Assembly (NCBI GenBank): GCA_002482415.1
Contig: DLFY01000085.1
Span: 13,626-22,992 of the forward strand
Source of the DNA: Phycisphaerales bacterium UBA7708
Lineage (GTDB): Bacteria; Planctomycetota; Phycisphaerae; Sedimentisphaerales; Anaerohalosphaeraceae
Reading direction: 5' to 3'
Length of the DNA stretch: 9,367 nt
The notes below the pieces were generated by a model, which searched no databases, had not been told where the DNA came from, and was given only the letters and a program-made list of their open reading frames with translations. This document shows, piece by piece, positions 1-6,929 of this stretch. A program made the translations under genes and the position numbers. Each line of letters opens with the position of its first letter. Position 1 is the stretch's first letter.

Positions 1-131
1 CCCGCCATAAATGGAACAGAAAGAAAAATACCGGCATACGACGGAGCGGTATTCTTGTACCACGGTGCACGTTTGTCCATCGGGTTTGCTTTGGCTGCAC
101 TGAGATAATTCGGTAACATTTCATTTGCCAT
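1..131 (-). CDS. N-terminal fragment of a probable integral membrane protein (possible transporter)
   Basis: Only the first 43 codons are in the window and the frame is open at the left edge. The ATG at 131-129 has a near-perfect Shine-Dalgarno AGGAGGA at 145-139, 7 nt upstream, so the start is well supported. The peptide begins MANEMLPNYL, continues through a polar stretch rich in Lys, Asn and Pro with the motif RAPWYKNTAPSYAG at about 27-40 (by translation), and then turns hydrophobic (IFLSVPFMAG). This pattern, a short cytoplasmic leader followed by the start of a first membrane helix and no cleavable signal peptide, suits a polytopic permease or other inner-membrane protein. The family cannot be named from 43 residues. 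It lies 69 nt downstream of the cytochrome-b-like gene in the same orientation. If it is a transporter, uptake of the sugar products made by the upstream enzymes would be a sensible role, but that is speculation. Confidence 0.7.
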   Translation of the reverse strand, partial: MANEMLPNYLSAAKANPMDKRAPWYKNTAPSYAGIFLSVPFMA

Positions 132-138
132 AGCCTGG

Positions 139-145
139 TCCTCCT
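139..145 (-). promoter_or_regulatory. Ribosome binding site for the left-edge gene
   Basis: The minus strand reads AGGAGGA, 7 nt before the ATG at 131. It is the strongest Shine-Dalgarno match in the window and fixes the start of the truncated gene at the left edge. Confidence 0.8.
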
Positions 146-181
146 GATTGGGCCATTCTAAAATTAATTGTTATTTATTCC

Positions 182-200
182 AGCAGAGCGATTCTCTGCT
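182..200 (-). terminator. Intercistronic stem-loop after the cytochrome-b-like gene
   Basis: Directly after the TAA at 203-201, the minus strand forms AGCAGAG / CTCTGCT, a perfect 7-bp inverted repeat with a 5-nt loop (AATCG). It is followed by an A/T-rich stretch (about 160-180) that is mostly A and T mixed rather than a clean T tract. It could be a weak or partial terminator, or an mRNA-stabilising or processing hairpin between cistrons. The lack of a T run argues against a strong intrinsic terminator. Confidence 0.35.
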
Positions 201-821
201 TTACGCTCGACAATCACGAATCACTTTTGCACGAATCGCCAGATACGTCTGCGCAATTGCCACCATGACAAAGCACAGTGTACAGTAACGATGAATCCAC
301 AGCAGCATATCCTGACCATGAGTGCCGAAGATCGGGTACATGCTGAGCACCATCGTCAGGCTGATGGGCAGGGTCAGCAGCAGCATCATCCAGAAGCCGG
401 CCCTGCGAAGACAGGCTTCCGCTGAACATCCGCAGTCGGCAGTATGCGACCCGGCCTTGCAGATAAAGGCATTGGCCCAGGTGACCGCCAGAAACGCCAT
501 GCAGAACACAAATACGCCGGCGAAAGTGGCGTGAATCATGAGCAGCCAGCCGGCAATACGCGAGCCGAAGACCACCGGACCAAAGCCGGTCAGAATCAGC
601 ACCAGCGCCGCCAGCATGGCCAGCAGATACACCAGTTTGCGAATTCGCCCGACCCATGTCAATTGCTGTTCGAGAAACAGCAGTGTGAACAGATGCACAG
701 CACGGCGAATGAGTCCTGCGGCCGATAATCGAGGTCCGCTGCCGCAGGGGAAAATCAGTGCATGGAGCACAACCAGCCCGATCACAGCACCGAGTCCGAA
801 AATGGAAATCCATTGAAACAT
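201..821 (-). CDS. Cytochrome-b-like polytopic membrane protein, probable partner of the heptaheme cytochrome
   Basis: This 206-residue protein probably anchors the adjacent multiheme cytochrome and passes electrons between it and the quinone pool. That role is inferred from context and fold type. Hydrophobic segments lie at about 3-25, 62-86, 88-119, 141-165 and 170-197, with a further hydrophobic stretch at 43-52. Histidines in or next to these segments (H20, H43, H97, H177) are candidate heme b ligands. The stretches IHATFAGVFVFCMAF (96-110) and MYPIFGTHGQ..LLWIHRY (161-179) resemble small b-type cytochrome subunits. The loop between the third and fourth main helices holds C121, C130, C132, C137 and H126. 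The ATG at 821 was chosen because GGAGGATAAGG (838-828) precedes it. An in-frame GTG at 842 would add seven residues but overlaps the upstream gene and would swallow that Shine-Dalgarno. The start is 1 nt after the stop of the cytochrome gene, so translational coupling is likely. No signal peptide is needed. A non-heme membrane subunit is the main alternative. Confidence 0.75.
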   Translation of the reverse strand: MFQWISIFGLGAVIGLVVLHALIFPCGSGPRLSAAGLIRRAVHLFTLLFLEQQLTWVGRIRKLVYLLAMLAALVLILTGFGPVVFGSRIAGWLLMIHATFAGVFVFCMAFLAVTWANAFICKAGSHTADCGCSAEACLRRAGFWMMLLLTLPISLTMVLSMYPIFGTHGQDMLLWIHRYCTLCFVMVAIAQTYLAIRAKVIRDCRA

Positions 822-822
822 A

Positions 823-2658
823 TTAAGCCTTATCCTCCACACAGACGCGGGTTATCGCAGACAATGCCTTCAGCCCGTACAGCAGCAAGACCAGCCCGAT
901 CAGGCCGCAGGCCGACCAGGTTACAACTTTCAGCCACGGACGGAATACAAACGAGAAATTAAACGCCCAGACATACGCCCTGCTGATGCCCTGAAGACTG
1001 ACCATCTCCACCGGTTCAAGCCCTGCAGGTACCGGGCCATCCACCGGCAGTTTGGCAAAGAAGAACGGCGAATCGGTGGTATGGCAATCGGCACAGGTTT
1101 TGGCTCCCAGGGACTGATCCCTGGGACGCACATCGTGGGCCAGCGGCCAGGCATACGGAGCGGCGGCAGCGTGCGATTCGGTCACCAGCTTGCCATCTTC
1201 GCCAAGTTTATACATCTTGCCCGAACAGATATAGACAGGCATTTTTCGTTCGTCGGACTGCAAGGCAGTTAATATGACAGCAATCTGTTCTTCCGACAGC
1301 GTCATCCAGTCGTTTTCTTTAGGCTCGTTGCCCTGGACGGCGGAGCTGACTGCATCGGACACATCGCGAGGCAGCAGCGGTTTGACTTCGCTGTTATCCA
1401 GTGCCGCCCAGAACGCCGGCCAAATCAGGCGATAAGGACCGATTTTACCGTCCTGGCCTTTCATCAGCACCGGCTCATAGACATGCGGCAGCTTCATATC
1501 GACTTTGTGCTTGCCGTGCAGGCCCAGCTTGTGAATACCGGCGGTACGCACCTGGCCGGCGGTGTCTTTGGGGGCCGGTCCGCTATGACAGGCGGTACAG
1601 GTCAATTTTTCAAAATGAATGGTCGGGATGCCCGCATGCCTGGGAGTCGGTGATCCCAGCCGCCCTGCCGCGGTTTCCTGTCCTTTGGGGCCCAGGTGGC
1701 AGCCTTCACAGGTCAGCCCAGCCAGATCCGGATTGTCCGTTTCGTAGCCGCGGGCAATCTGGTGGTCGGTGCCATGCCTGTGGCAGTCCGTACATTTCAG
1801 GCCCGAATGCAGGTGCACGTCTTCATCGCGGGTCCATTCTGAATGTTCCGACATGGACATATCCTGGACGGAATGACAGAAATAACACCGTTCATTGGAG
1901 ACATTGCTGGTAATATTCATAAAGACCTTATCGTCTTTATCAAAAATCGAGGGATTATATGCGACGGTAATTCCCTTATCGACGGTCGGGTCGAAAAAGT
2001 CCGACAGCGCCGAGGCGGTTCCGTTGACTACCGCCATTCCGGTTGCCGCGGTATTCATCCAGCGGAAATTCTGCCGGGCCGCCTGCAGGGCCGCAAGGCT
2101 CTGATCCTGACGGAAATCGGCATTATGGCAGGCCAGACAGTTAATCTCCCAGGTGCCGCTGATTTCCTTGCGGAGCATGACCTGCGGATCCTCTTCAGCA
2201 TCGGTGAACTTGCCGAAGTGATTGCCGGGGATATGGCTGCCAAAGGCGCTGATAAATTCCCACTGACTCATGCCGAGCTGCTGGGTACTATACACTCCCG
2301 GCCAGTTGCGTTCCGAGACAGGCAGCACGGTACGGGTTTTGGGATCGGCCAGGACAAAAGGCTGTCCCGGGCGACCATCGTTTTTCTGCGGATCGGATAA
2401 TTGAAAATGCCATCCATGGGTAATCACACCAAACGTGTGACACTGGCCGCATGTTTTTTCCATGGAAAACGGCTTGGCATCTGCATCCGCGGCACGTATC
2501 GCAATGCCGGATTCATCCATCAATTGCATCAGGTGGACCGGCGTGTAGCGGTTTCCATCGTTGCTGTCGCCAATCAGGGCCTCTTCGGCCCATGCCCATC
2601 CGCTGCTCAGAATGACCAGCAATACACATCCTAATCGTCGTTTCATCCTGCGTTCCAT
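823..2658 (-). CDS. Membrane-anchored heptaheme c-type cytochrome
   Basis: This 611-residue multiheme cytochrome probably transfers electrons on the outer side of the cytoplasmic membrane. A basic n-region and hydrophobic core end in a likely signal peptidase site (WAWA-EE, about residue 24). Seven CxxCH heme c sites are visible: CGQCH 70, CLACH 174, CYFCH 258, CTDCH 289, CEGCH 317, CTACH 354 and CADCH 522. Hemes 3-6 are clustered within 100 residues. A region of about 160 residues without any heme motif separates sites 6 and 7. Extra histidines (for example HGWHF 81-85 and VHLHSG 281-286) can supply distal ligands. One hydrophobic helix at about 577-600 with a short cytoplasmic-type tail anchors the C-terminus. 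Two in-frame ATGs are possible, 2658 and 2646 (MKRRLGC). Neither has a clear Shine-Dalgarno, and both leave an intact signal peptide. It starts 7 nt after the upstream oxidoreductase and is followed after 1 nt by the cytochrome-b-like gene. Whether it is a pure electron carrier or a reductase is not visible. Confidence 0.88.
   Translation of the reverse strand: MERRMKRRLGCVLLVILSSGWAWAEEALIGDSNDGNRYTPVHLMQLMDESGIAIRAADADAKPFSMEKTCGQCHTFGVITHGWHFQLSDPQKNDGRPGQPFVLADPKTRTVLPVSERNWPGVYSTQQLGMSQWEFISAFGSHIPGNHFGKFTDAEEDPQVMLRKEISGTWEINCLACHNADFRQDQSLAALQAARQNFRWMNTAATGMAVVNGTASALSDFFDPTVDKGITVAYNPSIFDKDDKVFMNITSNVSNERCYFCHSVQDMSMSEHSEWTRDEDVHLHSGLKCTDCHRHGTDHQIARGYETDNPDLAGLTCEGCHLGPKGQETAAGRLGSPTPRHAGIPTIHFEKLTCTACHSGPAPKDTAGQVRTAGIHKLGLHGKHKVDMKLPHVYEPVLMKGQDGKIGPYRLIWPAFWAALDNSEVKPLLPRDVSDAVSSAVQGNEPKENDWMTLSEEQIAVILTALQSDERKMPVYICSGKMYKLGEDGKLVTESHAAAAPYAWPLAHDVRPRDQSLGAKTCADCHTTDSPFFFAKLPVDGPVPAGLEPVEMVSLQGISRAYVWAFNFSFVFRPWLKVVTWSACGLIGLVLLLYGLKALSAITRVCVEDKA
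828..838 (-). promoter_or_regulatory. Ribosome binding site of the cytochrome-b-like gene, inside the cytochrome c gene
   Basis: The minus strand reads GGAGGATAAGG within the last codons (V-E-D-K-A) of the heptaheme cytochrome. GGAGGA ends 11 nt, and AAGG 6 nt, before the ATG at 821. It decides the start at 821 over the GTG at 842 and supports coupled translation of the two cytochrome subunits. Confidence 0.65.
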
Positions 2659-2665
2659 CCGCCGA

Positions 2666-4021
2666 CTAAACCTTGAAATCTTCGGGTTTGAATTCCAGCT
2701 TGCATCCTTTTTCGATGGCTTCGTTGATTTTCAGCACGGTCACGGCTGTTTCATAGCCGATCTCGGCGGGACAAGTCAATTTGGCCTTGCCGCGAATGGC
2801 ATCGAAAAAGTTGACTAAGTGCGGCTGATGATACGGGACATCCATCGTCACCGGAATCTTATATTCGGCGGCCGGAACGGATTCACGCACATCGGCAGGA
2901 GCGGTTTCGTCGGCTTTCTTGGCAACAATGCCGCCGGCTTTCTTGATGTATCCTTTGGCCACCCAGGGTTCCCATTTCTGCTCTTCGACCCAGGACTCAC
3001 GATAGATGCTGCCGCGAGCGGCTGCTTCGGTAATCAGCAGGGTCCCTTCGTCGCCCATGAAGCATTCATAATAACCATTGGCGCTGTTGGTTGTCGTGGT
3101 CTGATACGAAGCCCGCACAATGCCTTCTTTGGTCTTGTATTCATAGATGGTAATCACGTTATCATACCATTCATGCTCGGTCCAGTAGTCGGTGCCGCCG
3201 CTGGCAACCACGCTGGTCGGCTGAGCATCGAGGAACCAACTGTAAATATCAATCTGGTGGGACCCTAAATCGACGATAGGCCCTCCGCCCAGACCTTTGT
3301 ACCATCGCCAATTCATAAATTGCTTCATGTCCTTGAAGCCGTATTTGTTGAGCGTGGCTTCGTCGATTTCCTGTCCCGGAGGGCACACGTTATCAACACA
3401 GGCCTGACGGCTGCGATTCCAATGGCCGTTAATGGTGGTAATCCGGCCCAGCAGTTTGGCTTCCTGGATATATTTTTCATAACAGTGACGGTAGCGGGGA
3501 TTGCTGCGGCGCTGATGGCCGATTTGCAGCAGTTTGCCGGATTCCCTGGCGGCCAGAGCCATCCGTTTTGCACCTTCAAGGGTATTGCTCATCTCTTTTT
3601 CGCAATACACATGGAGGCCTTTTTTCAGAGAGGCAACGGTATGGTCGGCATGCCAGAAATCCGGCGTGGCGACAATCACCGCATCGAGGTCGGTTTCTTT
3701 ATCCAGCATCTCCTGATAATCGACATAGGGAGTCCCCTTCCAGCCAAACGCTTTATAGGCATTGAGGGTTTTGGAGACACGCGACAAGTTCCCCTTCTCC
3801 CAAACATCGCACACCGCGACAAAACGGACATTCGATGCCTTGCCCAGCTTCACAATGGCATTCATCAGGGCCTGCCCCTGCGGGCCGGCGCCCAATAAGG
3901 CAACATTAATCACATCTTTATTAGCGTCATCGGCACCATAGGCACTGCCGGTTACAAACAGTCCGGCTCCAATGGCGGCCGTGGTCTTCATAAATGTTCT
4001 GCGGTCTAATTTCTGCGTCAT
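2666..4021 (-). CDS. Tat-exported Gfo/Idh/MocA family oxidoreductase with EKE in place of EKP
   Basis: This is a 451-residue NAD(P)-dependent sugar oxidoreductase of the Gfo/Idh/MocA family. A twin-arginine signal (DRRTFMK, 6-12, then a hydrophobic stretch ending near AYG-AD at 29-30) predicts export of the folded, cofactor-loaded enzyme. The Rossmann fold begins at about 37 with the nucleotide loop GAGPQG (44-49). CDVWEK (71-76) follows the second strand, and ATPDFWH (118-124) is the usual nicotinamide-side loop. The family EKP motif appears as EKE (141-143), keeping the key lysine. The C-terminal alpha/beta domain has the signature GGGPIVDLGSHQID (245-258), with D251, H255 and D258 as likely substrate-binding or catalytic residues. 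It is clearly a different subfamily from the two tandem paralogs upstream. The start at 4021 has GGAAAGG (4039-4033) 11 nt upstream and lies 19 nt after the TIM-barrel/DUF1080 gene. Sugar 3-dehydrogenase or 3-keto-reductase activity fits the neighbourhood, but the substrate is unknown. Confidence 0.9.
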   Translation of the reverse strand: MTQKLDRRTFMKTTAAIGAGLFVTGSAYGADDANKDVINVALLGAGPQGQALMNAIVKLGKASNVRFVAVCDVWEKGNLSRVSKTLNAYKAFGWKGTPYVDYQEMLDKETDLDAVIVATPDFWHADHTVASLKKGLHVYCEKEMSNTLEGAKRMALAARESGKLLQIGHQRRSNPRYRHCYEKYIQEAKLLGRITTINGHWNRSRQACVDNVCPPGQEIDEATLNKYGFKDMKQFMNWRWYKGLGGGPIVDLGSHQIDIYSWFLDAQPTSVVASGGTDYWTEHEWYDNVITIYEYKTKEGIVRASYQTTTTNSANGYYECFMGDEGTLLITEAAARGSIYRESWVEEQKWEPWVAKGYIKKAGGIVAKKADETAPADVRESVPAAEYKIPVTMDVPYHQPHLVNFFDAIRGKAKLTCPAEIGYETAVTVLKINEAIEKGCKLEFKPEDFKV

Positions 4022-4040
4022 TGTTAAATCTGCCTTTCCG

Positions 4041-5459
4041 TCAATTCAGTTCTTTAATTTTGATATTTCGATACCAGACCTTCACACCGTGGTCCTGAAG
4101 ACCGATAAAACCGGTCCTGGGCAAATCTTTATAGGCTACGTCGAATTTATTCTGCGTGCCATCCGGATTCTTATGCGCTTCGGTCCATTTGTCAAGATTC
4201 ATATTGACAACCTGCTCAGAATTTAAGACCACCTGGATAATGGGGCCTTTGGCCTGAATGGTCAAACGATTCCATTGCCCTGCCGGCAAGACGGCATTGC
4301 GGGTCGGCTCGAGGATGTCATAAATGCCGCCGCAGATATGCTTTGAAACGGCTTCGCCGGCATTATCGGCGACCTGAACTTCCACCCAGGGCAGCCAATT
4401 GTGATCCCCGGCACGGACAAACACGCCGCTGTTGGTCTTGGGGTCCAGTTTGAATTCCATATCCACCACAAAATCGCTGTATTTGGCCTTGGTCCAGATA
4501 TCCTTGCTGCCGGCCTTGAGTTCCAGAACGCCCTGCTGCGAGGTCCAGCCGCCGGCCTGGAAGTCTGCGTTGGACAAATCCTCGGCAAACAACGGCTTCC
4601 AGCCTGTCGGCTTCAGTTCAGATGCAATTTTGTTGAAATACAGCAGACTCTGATAGATAAAAGGCGAGTTATTTTCCCATGCGGTTTCATATTCGATGGA
4701 AAAGGTACCCTTGTATCCCTGACGATTCAACTCTTCAAGAATGCCTTTCATGCGGGCTTCGCCGGTACCCCAGACAATATCTTCGCCGTTGCCGATTTCC
4801 TTGATGTGGATGGACCGGATGCGGCCGTTAAGCTGCTTGAGGCATTCGACCGGATCCAGGCCGGAACGGACCCAGTGTCCGACGTCCGTGCAGGCACCGA
4901 TCCATTTGCTGCGGCCTTCGCAAGCCTGTAATACGGTTTCGGTATTCCAATAGCGGGAAGGCTTGGGATGATTGTGGATGGCCAGACCAATCTGGAATTC
5001 CTGACACAGTTTGTCCAGCATTTCCATCTGTTCGAGCGAGGGTTCGGAAACGATGGTTTCGACACCCATGTCTTTGGCAAATTCAAATACTTTTCTGGCT
5101 TCGGCTTCATTATTGCCCACCCCGACGACACCAAAATTGACCAGGGTTATACCTTCTTTAGCCAGTTTTTCCTTGACCTGCTTGCGGAATTCAGCGGGCA
5201 TGGAAACGTCCATTTTGATATCTTTGTTTTCGGGCGACAGACTCTGGCCGGGGAAGGCTTCAATCCAGCCCAGGCCCAATGCCCGTGTTTTTTCGATGGC
5301 TTCATAGAAGGTAAACAGCCGGAAAGTCCAGGCCTGGGTACCGATACGCCAGCCTTCATAAGCATCCGTCCTGGGATGCGACTTCAAATCTTCAGCCATC
5401 ACCGTGACTCCCAAAATACCTAATAAAACCAATAATGACACTTTTTTCATCGTATTCAT
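4041..5459 (-). CDS. Secreted fusion: xylose-isomerase-like TIM barrel + 3-keto-disaccharide hydrolase (DUF1080) domain
   Basis: This 472-residue two-domain protein has a standard signal peptide (MKKVSLLVLLGILG..., cleavage likely after VMA at about 22). Residues 37-283 are a sugar isomerase/epimerase-like TIM barrel of the AP-endonuclease-2 family. Candidate metal ligands are E139 (VSEPS), D192 (CTDVGH), H218 (SIHIKE) and E256 (IEYE), with H162 and H164 nearby (IHNH), so the barrel looks catalytically intact. Residues about 285-472 form a jelly-roll domain of the DUF1080 / 3-keto-disaccharide hydrolase family, ending in the characteristic GFIGLQDHG..VWYRNIKIKEL. Family knowledge links DUF1080 proteins to cleavage of glycosides already oxidised at C3. 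The barrel may isomerise, epimerise or eliminate on the keto-sugar. Flanking Tat-exported oxidoreductases support a joint extracytoplasmic pathway. The ATG at 5459 has GAAAGG 7 nt upstream. A second ATG at 5450 is possible and changes only the first three residues. The DUF1080 domain could instead act mainly as a carbohydrate-binding module. Confidence 0.88.
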   Translation of the reverse strand: MNTMKKVSLLVLLGILGVTVMAEDLKSHPRTDAYEGWRIGTQAWTFRLFTFYEAIEKTRALGLGWIEAFPGQSLSPENKDIKMDVSMPAEFRKQVKEKLAKEGITLVNFGVVGVGNNEAEARKVFEFAKDMGVETIVSEPSLEQMEMLDKLCQEFQIGLAIHNHPKPSRYWNTETVLQACEGRSKWIGACTDVGHWVRSGLDPVECLKQLNGRIRSIHIKEIGNGEDIVWGTGEARMKGILEELNRQGYKGTFSIEYETAWENNSPFIYQSLLYFNKIASELKPTGWKPLFAEDLSNADFQAGGWTSQQGVLELKAGSKDIWTKAKYSDFVVDMEFKLDPKTNSGVFVRAGDHNWLPWVEVQVADNAGEAVSKHICGGIYDILEPTRNAVLPAGQWNRLTIQAKGPIIQVVLNSEQVVNMNLDKWTEAHKNPDGTQNKFDVAYKDLPRTGFIGLQDHGVKVWYRNIKIKELN

Positions 5460-5512
5460 ATCCCAACCTTTCTATGTTTGATATCCGACAAAACTATATT
5501 TTCAGCTTGATT

Positions 5513-6883
5513 TTACAACGACCAGCCTTCGCGGTAAAGATGTTTTACATATTGATTGGCTTCGGGCAGATTGGTTGCCTGCATGGCCTGACCATCCCAG
5601 CGGATTTTCTGACCCGGGTAGTACAGGGATAAATTGCCCATCAGTACCATTTCTGTCAGGGGGCCGGAGAAGTCAAAATCGGCACAGGCTTTTTCGCCCG
5701 TTTTACAGGCATTCACCCAGTTCATTTCATGCGAAGTTGTGACTCGCGGCAGTGTCTTTTCAGGCCGCTTAACATCTTTCATCAGACTGTACGGAAGCAA
5801 TTGCGTGCCATTGAGCAGTTTGCCTTTTTCGCCGACAAAAATCATGCCCCCATCCGGGCTTAACTTCCGCCCTTCTTCCATCTCCGGCGGTACGTCCGGC
5901 ATTAAACCGCCGTCATACCAGGTGATTTTGACCGGGGGCATACCTTCCCGGGCAGGAAATTCGTACACAATCCGCGAGCCGGTGGGGAATGTCTCGACGA
6001 TATCCTGCCGCTGCCAGTCTAAGGGGGGGTTGGCATAACTGCCCTGCACCGAAGTCGGGTACTTGAGCTTTAAGGCCCAGAAGACCCGGTCAAACGAGTG
6101 GCAGCCGATATCCCCGAGTGCGCCGGTTCCGAAATCCCGCCAGCCTCGCCATTTAAAGGGATGGTAGATGGGATGATACGGACGCATGGGCGCCGGACCA
6201 ATCCACAAATCCCAATTTAATGAGCCGGGAACGTTGGGAGTTTCTGCGGGCCGGCCAATCCCCTGCGGCCAGACGGGACGGTTGGTCCAGATATGGACTT
6301 CGGTAACACTGCCGATAGCCCCGGACCATATCCATTCACACGTCAAGCGAACTTCTTCGGTACTATGGCCCTGGATACCCATTTGTGTGGCCACTTTATA
6401 TTTGCGGGCGGCCTCGGTCAGAAGTCGGGCTTCATCCACCGTCCGCGTCAGGGGTTTCTGCACATAGACATGCTTGCCCCGTTTCATGCATTCCATGGCA
6501 ATGATGGCATGGGTATGATCCGGGGTTCCAATCATCACCGCATCAATATCTTTGCCCATGTCATCAAGCATCTTGCGGTAATCGGCAAAGACCTTCGCCT
6601 GGGGGTATCGTTTGAAAACAGGCCCTGCATAGCCGCTGTCCACGTCGCACAAAGCCACAATATTTTCGGTTCCGGCCACCGCATTGACGTTATTTTGTCC
6701 CATCCCGCCGATGCCCACGCCGGCGACGTTGAGCCGGTTGTTGGCCGAGGGTTTTCCTTCCTCACCAAATACGGAAGAAGGAATAAAAAGAAACGAAGCA
6801 GCCCCCGCCGACAAGCCTCCAAGAAAACTGCGTCGTGATACTCTTGAATCCGTGTCGGGTAACGAGCCGTTTCGTTTCTTCAT
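5513..6883 (-). CDS. Tat-exported Gfo/Idh/MocA family oxidoreductase (paralog B, QKP type)
   Basis: This is a 456-residue exported sugar oxidoreductase. The twin-arginine motif SRRSFLGG (16-23) and hydrophobic stretch lead to a likely cleavage site near SSVFG-EE (about 40). The Rossmann domain has GVGIGGMG (55-62), ALCDVD (77-82) and GTPDHTH (119-125). The family EKP position reads QKP (142-144), keeping the lysine. The C-terminal domain carries GTGALGDIGCHSFD (252-265), giving D258, H262 and D265 as the usual active-site residues. Aromatic-rich stretches such as NRPVWPQG (201-208) and WDLWIGPAP (224-232) are typical of this planctomycete-rich subfamily. It is similar end to end to the gene immediately upstream, apart from small indels around 285-360, so the pair is a tandem duplication. 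It starts 46 nt after that paralog and ends 53 nt before the TIM-barrel/DUF1080 gene. The substrate is unknown. Oxidation or reduction of a sugar or glycoside outside the cytoplasm is the expected chemistry. Confidence 0.9.
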   Translation of the reverse strand: MKKRNGSLPDTDSRVSRRSFLGGLSAGAASFLFIPSSVFGEEGKPSANNRLNVAGVGIGGMGQNNVNAVAGTENIVALCDVDSGYAGPVFKRYPQAKVFADYRKMLDDMGKDIDAVMIGTPDHTHAIIAMECMKRGKHVYVQKPLTRTVDEARLLTEAARKYKVATQMGIQGHSTEEVRLTCEWIWSGAIGSVTEVHIWTNRPVWPQGIGRPAETPNVPGSLNWDLWIGPAPMRPYHPIYHPFKWRGWRDFGTGALGDIGCHSFDRVFWALKLKYPTSVQGSYANPPLDWQRQDIVETFPTGSRIVYEFPAREGMPPVKITWYDGGLMPDVPPEMEEGRKLSPDGGMIFVGEKGKLLNGTQLLPYSLMKDVKRPEKTLPRVTTSHEMNWVNACKTGEKACADFDFSGPLTEMVLMGNLSLYYPGQKIRWDGQAMQATNLPEANQYVKHLYREGWSL

Positions 6884-6929
6884 TGCGATCTGCCTGTTCA
6901 GTCACCTTATCTTTGAGCTTAAGTCTGAA

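Noticed and set aside
155..160. TAGAAT as a -10 box for the left-edge gene
   Set aside because: It matches the consensus at five of six bases but has no acceptable -35 element at the usual distance, and the region is A/T-rich enough for chance matches.
819..842. GTG start at 842 for the cytochrome-b-like gene
   Set aside because: It would overlap the upstream gene by 20 nt and place the GGAGGATAAGG ribosome binding site inside the coding sequence. The ATG at 821 is correctly spaced behind that site.
5493..5498. TATAGT as a -10 box for an internal promoter ahead of the TIM-barrel/DUF1080 gene
   Set aside because: There is no -35 box at 16-18 bp upstream and no extended -10, so the 53-nt gap alone is not enough to call a promoter.
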